Origin: JBELHR01 sp049607205
Lineage (GTDB): Bacteria; Bacteroidota; Bacteroidia; Flavobacteriales; Flavobacteriaceae
Length of the DNA stretch: 64,000 nt
Direction of reading: 5' to 3'
Assembly (NCBI GenBank): GCA_049607205.1
Contig: JBMYWH010000002.1
Coordinates: forward strand, 1 to 64,000
In this document: positions 1-6,069 of the stretch, piece after piece
Numbering within the stretch: the first letter of the stretch is position 1
How the letters are laid out: every line of letters starts with the position of its first letter
The notes under the pieces: generated by a model
Told to the model about the DNA's origin: nothing
The model's input: only the letters and a program-made list of their open reading frames with translations
The model's database searches: none
Program-made: the position numbers and the translations under genes

Positions 1-225
1 TTGTTTTGTTTTCAAACTTGCTCACTCTTTATCCGCAAGCCTTGTTTGTTTTGTTTTCAAACTTGCTCACTCTCTATCCGCAATCCTTGTTTGTTTTGTT
101 TTCAAACTTGCTCACTCTTTATCCGCAAGATTTGATTGTTTTGTTTTCAAACTTGCTCATTCTTTATCCGCAAGTCTTGTTTGTTTTGTATTCAAACTTG
201 CTTACTTTTTTATCCGTAAGCCTTG
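1..225. repeat. Five tandem copies of a 45-bp unit
   Basis: The element TCAAACTTGCTCACT recurs with its C at 13, 58, 103, 148 and 193, an exact 45-bp period; the fifth copy is the most diverged. Each unit contains CTTGC and GCAAG about 13 nt apart, so each could form a small hairpin. The period is a multiple of three, so one plus-strand frame stays open, but it has no ATG and runs against the direction of the cassette genes. All three minus-strand frames of the unit contain stops. It lies just beyond the first attC-like site and is therefore probably the non-coding start of a further cassette that continues off the left edge. Confidence 0.85.
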
Positions 226-232
226 CCATTAA

Positions 233-295
233 CCACAACGTTCCGGAATATGATCAGACCGACGTTAGGAGGATTGATTATATTCCTTGTTAGGC
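233..295 (-). repeat. attC-like site A
   Basis: End boxes are CCACAAC (233-239) and GTTAGGC (289-295) on the plus strand. The stem GGAATATGATCAG (245-257) pairs with TTGATTATATTCC (274-286), with two G-T wobbles on the plus strand and none that break pairing. The right box equals the reverse complement of GCCTAAC at 984-990, and the match extends to ten bases, marking the two ends of the cassette between them. Confidence 0.85.
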
Positions 296-312
296 GAAGT
301 TTATATTATCAG

Positions 313-951
313 TTATGCTTTTGGGTCGAATTTGATTCCGATTGTAGCTCCAAACAAAGCCCCTCCAGATCCCATTAAACCATCAATACTAGCATTTACT
401 CCTGTGTAAATGTTGTTTTTAAATAGATAATTATAACTTAAAATGATGTTCATGCCAAAACCAGAATCTGATTCAGTACTGATATAGTAAGGGTCGGAAC
501 TGTTGATTGTGTAATAGTTTATTGTTGACTCCACGTTTGACTTGTATCCTACTCCAACGGCTATTGCCAAGTTGTTTTTCTTTTGTTTGTCTTTGTAGTT
601 GCTTCCTAGAATATTGAATTCAATCATAATATTAGTTGAAGTGAAATTCAATCCTCCATTTTCCGTTCCTTTAAGATCGGTTTGTTCTGCAAATAGTGGT
701 TCTTCTCGTTTTTCATTCCATTCTGCATATACACCGCTAGTTCGAACTGTAGATGCGTATGTGAAATTTGGTTTGATGCTAATTACACCAGAGAGTGGTA
801 TTCCTACTTCTGTTGCAATGAAAAAACCGTCTGCTGGTTCTTCGATGAAGGATGGTCCTATATTTAGATTTAGTTTCCAAAGCTTTTCTTGAGCAGATGA
901 GAATTGAATTGTAAAAATTAGGATTAATAGGGGTAATGATTTTTTGAACAT
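313..951 (-). CDS. Exported beta-barrel-like protein, cassette gene
   Basis: The 212-residue product begins with a clear signal peptide (residues 1-20, ending SSAQ). The rest consists of alternating hydrophobic strands with glycine and aromatic residues and ends in a short strand near GIKF, which is typical of small outer-membrane beta-barrels. No catalytic motif is visible. It resembles the cassette gene at 4408-5076: both share an ADGF/ADGY segment near residue 40, an IPxS segment, and a C-terminal stretch of the type NNIxxGxNAxID. The start codon lies 32 bp from the cassette boundary at 984, leaving no room for an ordinary promoter. Function is unknown. Confidence 0.8.
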   Translation of the reverse strand: MFKKSLPLLILIFTIQFSSAQEKLWKLNLNIGPSFIEEPADGFFIATEVGIPLSGVISIKPNFTYASTVRTSGVYAEWNEKREEPLFAEQTDLKGTENGGLNFTSTNIMIEFNILGSNYKDKQKKNNLAIAVGVGYKSNVESTINYYTINSSDPYYISTESDSGFGMNIILSYNYLFKNNIYTGVNASIDGLMGSGGALFGATIGIKFDPKA

Positions 952-983
952 TTTATTTTTGGTTATTTGTTGGTTTTAATTTC

Positions 984-1046
984 GCCTAACGTCCCCGTAT
1001 ATGACTAGTCCGAAGATATGAGGATTAGTTATATGCGATGTTGTGC
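984..1046 (-). repeat. attC-like site B
   Basis: End boxes are GCCTAAC (984-990) and GTTGTGC (1040-1046). The stem CGTATATGACTAGTCC (996-1011) pairs with GGATTAGTTATATGCG (1022-1037) over all 16 positions, with three G-T wobbles on the plus strand that would be A-C mismatches on the minus strand. The right box matches the start box of the same cassette at 1953-1959. Confidence 0.88.
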
Positions 1047-1053
1047 CTAGTTT

Positions 1054-1941
1054 TTATTTTGGTGTGTATATCGTTATACCTCTTATGGTTCCAGTTTTGG
1101 TATTTATAGAAACTGAAATAACTTGAGGTAGACTTGTTGTTTTGAAATCGAGATTGTAAAAATTATCCCCAAGCTTAGCATAACCCTTTAGGTTTAAGGT
1201 CTCTGTATTTATTTGATTCGATTGTACTAGAAGGTTGTTTTCATTTTCAATGTGTTCAATTATCTTGCTCTTAGCTAACTTGGTCATTGATTCTTTCCAA
1301 GGAAAATATTCTTTTGAAAAGTTAGCTTCATCCATTAAGCGAATACTTTGATTTACCCTTGAGATATAGCTCCATTTACCATCTACTTGTTTTCTAATTA
1401 ATAATACCGCCTTATATCCTTGTACTTTTTCACCATCTTGTATTAAGGATTCTTCAATTGCCATTACTCCGTTTTCATGTGCTTGATCAAAAGCAATTCT
1501 CGAGAGTTTGTATTTAAAGTAGGAAGAAGTGATGTTGGCACTATTATGGAATTCAACGTTATTTTCAAGATTAATTTTATTTAAGTCTAAAAACTGATCT
1601 TTATTATGTTGGGTTGATTTAATAATCTGATCAAAGATTAAATTGTATTCCTCTATGTCATATCTGTGTTTAGATATTTTAGGGTTGTTTTCTATGAAAC
1701 TTGATACAGTTCCTAAAGTATCTGATAAAAGGATGTATTTGGGTTGTTCAGAATGGGCGTTTTGAATATCTATAAGATAGCGTTCTTTTAAGATGAAATC
1801 ATTCAATACATCATTTAAAACCTTCAATTCATCGTCGTTGACCTCTTGAATTGAGTTACAACTAACAAGAGGAACCAGTAAAAGAATAATGACAAATATT
1901 CTCACTTTTAAAATTGTTGATGTTATGAAATTTTTATTCAT
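1054..1941 (-). CDS. Putative lipoprotein, cassette gene
   Basis: The product has 295 residues. A hydrophobic segment (about residues 13-27) ends in the lipobox-like LVSC, so the mature protein probably starts at the Cys near residue 29 and is lipid-anchored. The remainder is mixed alpha/beta without recognisable motifs; I do not recognise the family. The stop codon lies 8 bp from attC-like site B, and the start codon 12 bp from the boundary at 1953, as expected for a compact cassette. Nothing indicates a substrate or partner. Confidence 0.78.
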   Translation of the reverse strand: MNKNFITSTILKVRIFVIILLLVPLVSCNSIQEVNDDELKVLNDVLNDFILKERYLIDIQNAHSEQPKYILLSDTLGTVSSFIENNPKISKHRYDIEEYNLIFDQIIKSTQHNKDQFLDLNKINLENNVEFHNSANITSSYFKYKLSRIAFDQAHENGVMAIEESLIQDGEKVQGYKAVLLIRKQVDGKWSYISRVNQSIRLMDEANFSKEYFPWKESMTKLAKSKIIEHIENENNLLVQSNQINTETLNLKGYAKLGDNFYNLDFKTTSLPQVISVSINTKTGTIRGITIYTPK

Positions 1942-1952
1942 TTTTTAATTAT

Positions 1953-2014
1953 GCACAACGTTCTGGTATATGATTAGTGCGACGCAGGAGCATTAATTAT
2001 ATGCCTTGTTAGCC
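1953..2014 (-). repeat. attC-like site C
   Basis: End boxes are GCACAAC (1953-1959) and GTTAGCC (2008-2014). The stem GGTATATGATTAGTGC (1965-1980) pairs with GCATTAATTATATGCC (1990-2005) over 16 positions, with three G-T wobbles on the plus strand at the same stem positions as in site B. The right box and its extension match the cassette start at 2881-2890 over ten bases. Confidence 0.88.
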
Positions 2015-2098
2015 ACTGTGTTTATTGCTTGTTAAAAAAGCTGATTCTTTCTATTTTAACTTCCTTTAATTGATTGTGCTTGTATTCAGTTTTAATTT

Positions 2099-2872
2099 TT
2101 AATCAGACGTTTCGTTGTTATTTTGGTGAAGCTTAATATTATCTATTGGAACATCTCCTTTGATAAAATGTGCGTTTGAAGCACTTAAATAAATAGTTTG
2201 TTTAAGTGTTTGAAAAACACCACTTTTTACAGATATGTACACCGCAGAATCTGTACGTTGAGTTTTGATTTCTTTTATATCGGTATAGTCTGAAATCTTG
2301 AAATATTTAGGTTCATAACCTAATTCATGGGGACTCATAAAGATGTATATGTCTTCGTTACTATTTTCAGTTTCTAGCGGAAGGGACTTTTCATTATAAA
2401 CAGTATATATATTCAAATAAAAGTGACTATTCCCAAATGATTGCCTTAGATTTAAATTTTTCATAAAATTGATGTCATTTGGAGGTGTTCTAGAGTATGA
2501 AATTGAGTTTATTCTGTCATATCTATAGTTTGGGTCTTTATCGTCTGGGTATCCCAAAGATTCTTTAGTTGCTATTGTATCTAGTATATTGAATCCAAGT
2601 TTTTTTGAGTAAACGTTTGGCGCTGTATATGAACGTTTATTGAACAAAATATATTTATTCTTTCCACTAAGACTGTCAATAATTTGTCTATTCTTGTCGT
2701 TTGTTTTTCGTACTTCTTTTAACCTTGAGTACAGCCCTTCAATCCTTGATTCTAAAAGTTCATTTTTATGTATTAAAGATTCATTTTTTTTAATCAATAT
2801 TTCGTTTTTCGTTGAGTCTGTCGAACACGAGATTATTGAAATGATAGATAAAATAAGAATTAAGTTTTTCAT
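2099..2872 (-). CDS. Putative lipoprotein with N-terminal coiled coil, cassette gene
   Basis: The product has 257 residues. The N-terminus is a short hydrophobic stretch ending in SIISC, a lipobox with the likely lipidated Cys at residue 16. Residues about 20-70 are rich in Lys, Glu, Leu and Asn in heptad-like spacing and probably form a coiled coil. The C-terminal two thirds contain several Tyr-rich beta segments without known motifs. The start codon is 12 bp from the cassette boundary, and an 84-bp tail separates the stop codon from attC-like site C. I do not recognise the family; an envelope-anchored role is inferred only from the lipobox. Confidence 0.78.
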   Translation of the reverse strand: MKNLILILSIISIISCSTDSTKNEILIKKNESLIHKNELLESRIEGLYSRLKEVRKTNDKNRQIIDSLSGKNKYILFNKRSYTAPNVYSKKLGFNILDTIATKESLGYPDDKDPNYRYDRINSISYSRTPPNDINFMKNLNLRQSFGNSHFYLNIYTVYNEKSLPLETENSNEDIYIFMSPHELGYEPKYFKISDYTDIKEIKTQRTDSAVYISVKSGVFQTLKQTIYLSASNAHFIKGDVPIDNIKLHQNNNETSD

Positions 2873-2883
2873 TTTTTTATAGT

Positions 2884-3012
2884 GGCTAACTATTTTGGAT
2901 ATGAAAAGTACCTGTCAATAGTTTTTAGTTAAGTTTATAATATGGGCTTATTTGATCTATTAGGTTATGTTTAATAAATTCTCCTAGGTATTTTTCATAT
3001 CCATTGTTGTGT
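2884..3012 (-). repeat. attC-like site with a long terminal loop
   Basis: End boxes are GGCTAAC (2884-2890) and GTTGTGT (3006-3012). The 17-bp stem GGATATGAAAAGTACCT (2897-2913) pairs with AGGTATTTTTCATATCC (2986-3002), with a single G-T wobble on the plus strand. The loop of 72 nt is far longer than in the other sites, and the stem sequence is unrelated to the TATATGATTAGT type of the others; only the end boxes and architecture are shared. Confidence 0.8.
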
Positions 3013-3241
3013 GCTTTCTGATGACGTTTGCTTGTAGGAAAGTGTATTGTTTGTATTCATTTAAGTGCTTATAAAGGCAAGATTTCAATAATTCTTCCGT
3101 TTGTTTTTTATAAACTCAATTCCAATCGATGAATGACTTCATCACTTATAATTTCCTTTATAAAAAACGCAATAACATTTAGACCTTCTTAAGCATTGAG
3201 GAATCAACCTTCCACTTTAATTCAAGACTTAGTCGAGTCAT
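2984..3241 (-). pseudogene. Frame-broken remnant of a small cassette gene
   Basis: This 0.25-kb cassette has no intact gene. Reading the minus strand from an ATG at 3241, 20 codons are open before a stop. Two further frames then continue with protein-like sequence: one containing FFIKEIISDEVIHRLE, and one containing KKQTEELLKSCLYKH that stays open to a stop at 2984-2986 inside the attC-like site. The three pieces in order would make a protein of about 85 residues broken by two frameshifts. Ending inside the attC-like stem is the same habit seen in the intact cassette genes. Alternatively the cassette never coded. Family unknown. Confidence 0.4.
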
Positions 3242-3250
3242 TATATTGCA

Positions 3251-3313
3251 CTACAACGTTCTTGAATATGATTAGTCCGACGTTAGGAGGATTGATTATA
3301 TTCATTGTTAGCA
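3251..3313 (-). repeat. attC-like site D
   Basis: End boxes are CTACAAC (3251-3257) and GTTAGCA (3307-3313). The stem TGAATATGATTAGTCC (3263-3278) pairs with GGATTGATTATATTCA (3289-3304) over 16 positions, with three G-T wobbles on the plus strand. The right box matches the cassette start at 4369-4375, extending to ten bases. The left box matches only partly (GTTGT) with the box at 3006-3012, the one imperfect pair in the array. Confidence 0.87.
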
Positions 3314-4344
3314 ATAGTTAATTGCTTAGTCCAATTTATTATTTGATTCGTAGCATTTTGATCAATTTCATATATTGCATCTTCTTGATTTATATCCAGT
3401 GTCGGTGTTAGATAATGATTTAAGCCATGAATTATATTGATATTAATATATGGATTTTGGAAACTTTCTAAGAGCTTTTGGTTATCATTAGGGTTTATAA
3501 ATGTATCATACGACCCAATAATATACAGTAATGGTATTTGAATATTTTTGTATGTGGCTTCATAATTTTGTTTTAATAAATCAGTAAGTGTTGGAAATGT
3601 CCAAAACGAGAATCTATCATAATTCTTTTTAGTATAGCCAGCTTGTTTCGCTTCCTTTTTTATTTTTTTGCAAAGTTTTAAATGATCATCATTTATGTTT
3701 TTTTCAATAACTTGTTGAACCACTTCTATAATTTCGATTTTATCTTCAATATTGTCGTAATTTAGAGTGTCATCAAATGAATTTCGACCTGTTTTAATTT
3801 GGTGTTTTAGAAATTCCCCATGTTTTTGTACTGGTGTGGCCCATTGAATGGTAAAGTCAACCTCTATCCCTGATTCAATAGCACCAATAGTTGCCATACC
3901 TCCCATACTATGGCCGAGTAGTCCTATTGATTTGTTTTGAAGGATATTCTCTTTTTTAATAGTTTTTATGGCATAAATTAAATCTTCCGTCATTTGAGAT
4001 ATTCCATACTCGTAAGCTGTGTTTTTCCCCTGAGATTTTCCAACCCCTCGCTCATCATATCTATATACGGCGATATTATTTTTTAGAAATTGTTCACTTA
4101 ATTTTGGATGTGAACCTCTTGTGTCAGGACCTGTTCCTGGAACAATAATTATGACTTGTTCAAATTCTTCATTAGGGATTGATAATGTTCCATAAAGTTG
4201 AATTTTTTCTTTTTCATTCATAAAACTCACCTCTATTTTAGAGTAAGAGTTGTTTTTTTTCAATTGATTAATTGATGAAAACGAATTTTGAGCGGATAAA
4301 GTTGAAACAAAAAATATTAAGATTACAAATAGTGTTTTTTTCAA
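3283..4344 (-). CDS. Secreted alpha/beta hydrolase, cassette gene
   Basis: The 353-residue product has a signal peptide (residues 1-18, ending LSAQ) followed by an alpha/beta-hydrolase fold. A nucleophile elbow GHSMGG lies near residue 146, an oxyanion-side segment PGTGPDTRG near 70-78, and a late Asp/His region (GSYDTF near 275 and HGLNHY near 305) is consistent with a Ser-Asp-His triad. The family is usually esterases or acyl-peptidases; the substrate is unknown. The stop codon at 3283-3285 lies inside attC-like site D, so the last ten or so residues are encoded by recombination-site DNA. The start is 25 bp from the cassette boundary. Confidence 0.85.
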   Translation of the reverse strand: MKKTLFVILIFFVSTLSAQNSFSSINQLKKNNSYSKIEVSFMNEKEKIQLYGTLSIPNEEFEQVIIIVPGTGPDTRGSHPKLSEQFLKNNIAVYRYDERGVGKSQGKNTAYEYGISQMTEDLIYAIKTIKKENILQNKSIGLLGHSMGGMATIGAIESGIEVDFTIQWATPVQKHGEFLKHQIKTGRNSFDDTLNYDNIEDKIEIIEVVQQVIEKNINDDHLKLCKKIKKEAKQAGYTKKNYDRFSFWTFPTLTDLLKQNYEATYKNIQIPLLYIIGSYDTFINPNDNQKLLESFQNPYININIIHGLNHYLTPTLDINQEDAIYEIDQNATNQIINWTKQLTIANNEYNQSS

Positions 4345-4368
4345 TTTATATTGTGTTTTGATAATTAT

Positions 4369-4429
4369 TGCTAACGTTCCCGTATATGATTAGTGTCCCG
4401 AAGGGCATTAATTATATGCGATGTTATGT
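4369..4429 (-). repeat. attC-like site E
   Basis: End boxes are TGCTAAC (4369-4375) and GTTATGT (4423-4429). The stem CGTATATGATTAGTG (4381-4395) pairs with CATTAATTATATGCG (4406-4420) with three G-T wobbles on the plus strand. An inner CCC/GGG pair closes a GAA loop (4397-4405). The right box matches the attI-side box at 5660-5666, and the match extends to ten bases. Confidence 0.88.
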
Positions 4430-5076
4430 CTTGTTTGTTTTTGTTGTTGAAACTTATATCCTATATGTATACCAAACATTCCAAAAGCAGATTCTGACCC
4501 AGATGGATTGTAATCTATTGCAGCATTTATACCAAGAACTATGTTGTTTTTTAAATTATAGTTAAGATCTATTCGCGATAACATCGATAGCTCAGATTCC
4601 GAGTAAACAGAAGCTGAGTCCGGAGGACTATTTGTCGATCCGTTATGATTGTAATATAAGGATTGTGACCAATTTTTAAAACTAGGACCAATCCCTAAAT
4701 TGAAATTAAATCTATTTGAATCTTTACCATTTAGAAAATTGAATATAAAGAGTACACTTGTAGAAACGACAATTTGACCACTTGATTCTTGTGGAGTTTG
4801 GTCTTCATTAAATTTAGTAAATGTAAAACCATCCTTATCAGTTGTGAAATGGATGTAATCTGATTTTATAGAAGACCCATAACTGAATGTAGGAGCGATA
4901 GAAAATATTTTTTTTGAAATTGGAATTTTAAGTTGAGAAGAGAAGAAATAACCATCTGCAAAATCCCAAGTTGCGGAGGAACCTGTTGCCAAACTAACTT
5001 CCCATTTGTTTGTTTGAGCTAAAGTTAGTTGTGATGAAATTATAATTAGAGCTATTAATATTGATTTCTTTTTCAT
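4408..5076 (-). CDS. Exported beta-barrel-like protein, cassette gene
   Basis: The product has 222 residues with a signal peptide (residues 1-20, ending LTLAQ) and an outer-membrane-barrel-like pattern of short amphipathic strands ending near IGYKF. It is similar in layout and several segments to the cassette gene at 313-951, so the two are probably paralogous cassettes. The stop codon lies inside attC-like site E, and the last residues (about TRHNIAYN) are encoded by site DNA; the natural barrel end may be the Phe near residue 209. It shares one cassette with the gene at 5092-5634, 15 bp apart. Function unknown. Confidence 0.8.
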   Translation of the reverse strand: MKKKSILIALIIISSQLTLAQTNKWEVSLATGSSATWDFADGYFFSSQLKIPISKKIFSIAPTFSYGSSIKSDYIHFTTDKDGFTFTKFNEDQTPQESSGQIVVSTSVLFIFNFLNGKDSNRFNFNLGIGPSFKNWSQSLYYNHNGSTNSPPDSASVYSESELSMLSRIDLNYNLKNNIVLGINAAIDYNPSGSESAFGMFGIHIGYKFQQQKQTRHNIAYN

Positions 5077-5091
5077 GCTTTTTTTATTTTA

Positions 5092-5634
5092 TTAGAAGAT
5101 ATACCCAAAGCCTATTTTAACCATAAGAACATCGGCTAAACTGATTTGACTCTTGTTAAACCCATGGAAAGGGATTAATGCTCCCGTAGCCCATTCAAAA
5201 TTGAAACTCTTACCAATCATTCTACGTGCTCCATAGTTAATTGTTGCTGCTCCAGTTGAATTAGATTTGTAGTTATAATCTCCTGCTATTTCGCTAAAAT
5301 TGACTAGTGTTCCGACGGAGAAATAATTTGCTGAATTTCCATCAATCCTTTTACCTTTTTGTATTCTTCTTTTCAAGTTGTAATAGTATTTGTAGTTAAG
5401 GGAAAGAGATGGAATAATACCCCATTGATCATTTACAAATAACCCAGATGATACATAGAAACCTAGCCCAGCTTCTAATCTCAGACTTGAATTATTTGTT
5501 AGTTTAATTTCATCATATAGGGTTACCGGGTTTAATCCAATACTAATGCCCAAAATGTTTTTCTCGAGTGTTGCGTTCTGTGCGAATGATATCATTGGGA
5601 TATATACTAGACATAAGATTATTAATTTTTTCAT
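5092..5634 (-). CDS. Exported outer-membrane beta-barrel protein, first gene of the integrase-proximal cassette
   Basis: The product has 180 residues: signal peptide (residues 1-18, ending SFAQ), then eight or so predicted amphipathic strands. It ends in FGYIF, a C-terminal aromatic that fits recognition by the BAM assembly machinery. The fold resembles small OmpA-like or PorT-like barrels of Bacteroidota. It is the first gene after the attI-like site, with a leader of 25 bp, and is followed after 15 bp by a second barrel gene in the same cassette. The two may act together, but this is inference. Confidence 0.8.
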   Translation of the reverse strand: MKKLIILCLVYIPMISFAQNATLEKNILGISIGLNPVTLYDEIKLTNNSSLRLEAGLGFYVSSGLFVNDQWGIIPSLSLNYKYYYNLKRRIQKGKRIDGNSANYFSVGTLVNFSEIAGDYNYKSNSTGAATINYGARRMIGKSFNFEWATGALIPFHGFNKSQISLADVLMVKIGFGYIF

Positions 5635-5659
5635 AGAACTTTATTATTTATTTTATAAG

Positions 5660-5719
5660 ACATAACTTGTTATATGGCACGACTTCGTCGGGTTAGTCCC
5701 ATGGGAATTACGGGATAAC
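5660..5719 (-). other. attI-like primary recombination site
   Basis: Read on the minus strand, 5675-5660 is ATATAACAAGTTATGT: two inverted core boxes (GTTATAT on plus, GTTATGT on minus) around TT. This closely resembles the end of the class 1 attI simple site (AACAAAGTTAGGC, from memory). A second box in the same orientation, GTTATCC on minus, lies at 5713-5719, 53 bp away, as a possible direct-repeat binding site. The long 15-17 bp attC stem is absent, though short nested dyads (GACTTCGTC, TCCCATGGGA) occur. It is the last site before the recombinase gene. Alternative: a diverged attC whose cassette is empty. Confidence 0.6.
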
Positions 5720-6069
5720 GCTTGGTTTTTTGTGCTGATATTGGTGGGTCCTGGAAGGTTTTGGGCTGGCTTGAGGTGGCTTTTGGGGCGTTCAGGCTTT
5801 GGCAAGTTTGGTTTTGGGGCTCGGGAAATTGGTTCACTTTGGAATGAGTTTCGGAGTCCTTTTCATCATCTTTTTCATTCTACCTTGGGTGTCTTGTTTT
5901 GTGAGATACTTGTGGTAGCCGAGCATGACCGAGGTCATGGTTTTTCTTTGCAATTTCTTTAAAGCCCTTAGACGTGACTTGGTTTATGCTCAAGAGTTCT
6001 AGGGGTTCCTTGTGCAATGTAATAAAAATGTTCGGATGTTCAAAGTGCATGTTTATGTAGTTGATGTGT
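5720..6069. other. Intergenic region between attI-like site and recombinase gene
   Basis: No convincing gene. The plus strand is rich in G and T. A 76-codon plus frame (5732-5962) and a 34-codon minus frame (5834-5938) exist but look like by-products of composition. A perfect 7-bp dyad CATGACC-GA-GGTCATG sits at 5924-5939, followed on the plus strand by TTTTTC, so it could be a weak terminator or an operator. A cassette promoter would be expected here on the minus strand, but I find no TAnnTTTG match. Confidence 0.5.

Larger units (their letters stand above)
233..5719 (-). mobile_element. Integron-like gene cassette array, minus-strand orientation
   Basis: Six attC-like hairpin sites and one terminal attI-like site delimit six cassettes of roughly 0.69, 0.91, 0.88, 0.25, 1.06 and 1.24 kb, read from left to right. 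Genes all point left and end at or inside the attC-like site on their 3' side. The 7-nt box at the start of each cassette matches the box at its own end in five cases: GTTAGGC, GTTGTGC, GTTAGCC, GTTAGCA and GTTATGT. A tyrosine recombinase gene lies 0.4 kb beyond the attI-like end. This arrangement is seen directly in the sequence; that the sites recombine is inference. Confidence 0.85.

Noticed and set aside
1..225. CRISPR array
   Set aside because: The 45-bp units follow each other directly, with no unique spacers between them, and no cas genes are near.
6..293. Plus-strand open frame of 95 codons with a 15-residue repeat
   Set aside because: It exists because the 45-bp repeat is a multiple of three without stops. 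There is no ATG, and it runs against the cassette direction and through an attC-like site.
233..4429. Reading the attC-like repeats as insertion sequences, MITEs or terminators
   Set aside because: There are no target duplications or transposase, no T-run after the stems, and the end boxes co-vary by cassette, which MITEs would not show.
5834..5938. 34-codon minus-strand frame rich in Lys and Met
   Set aside because: Starts inside a dyad and has no support beyond being open; could be a small protein, but I cannot show it.
5732..5962. Open frame of 76 codons on the plus strand
   Set aside because: Composition-driven: G/T-rich DNA gives many Gly, Leu, Phe and Trp codons. No motif, no neighbour in the same direction.
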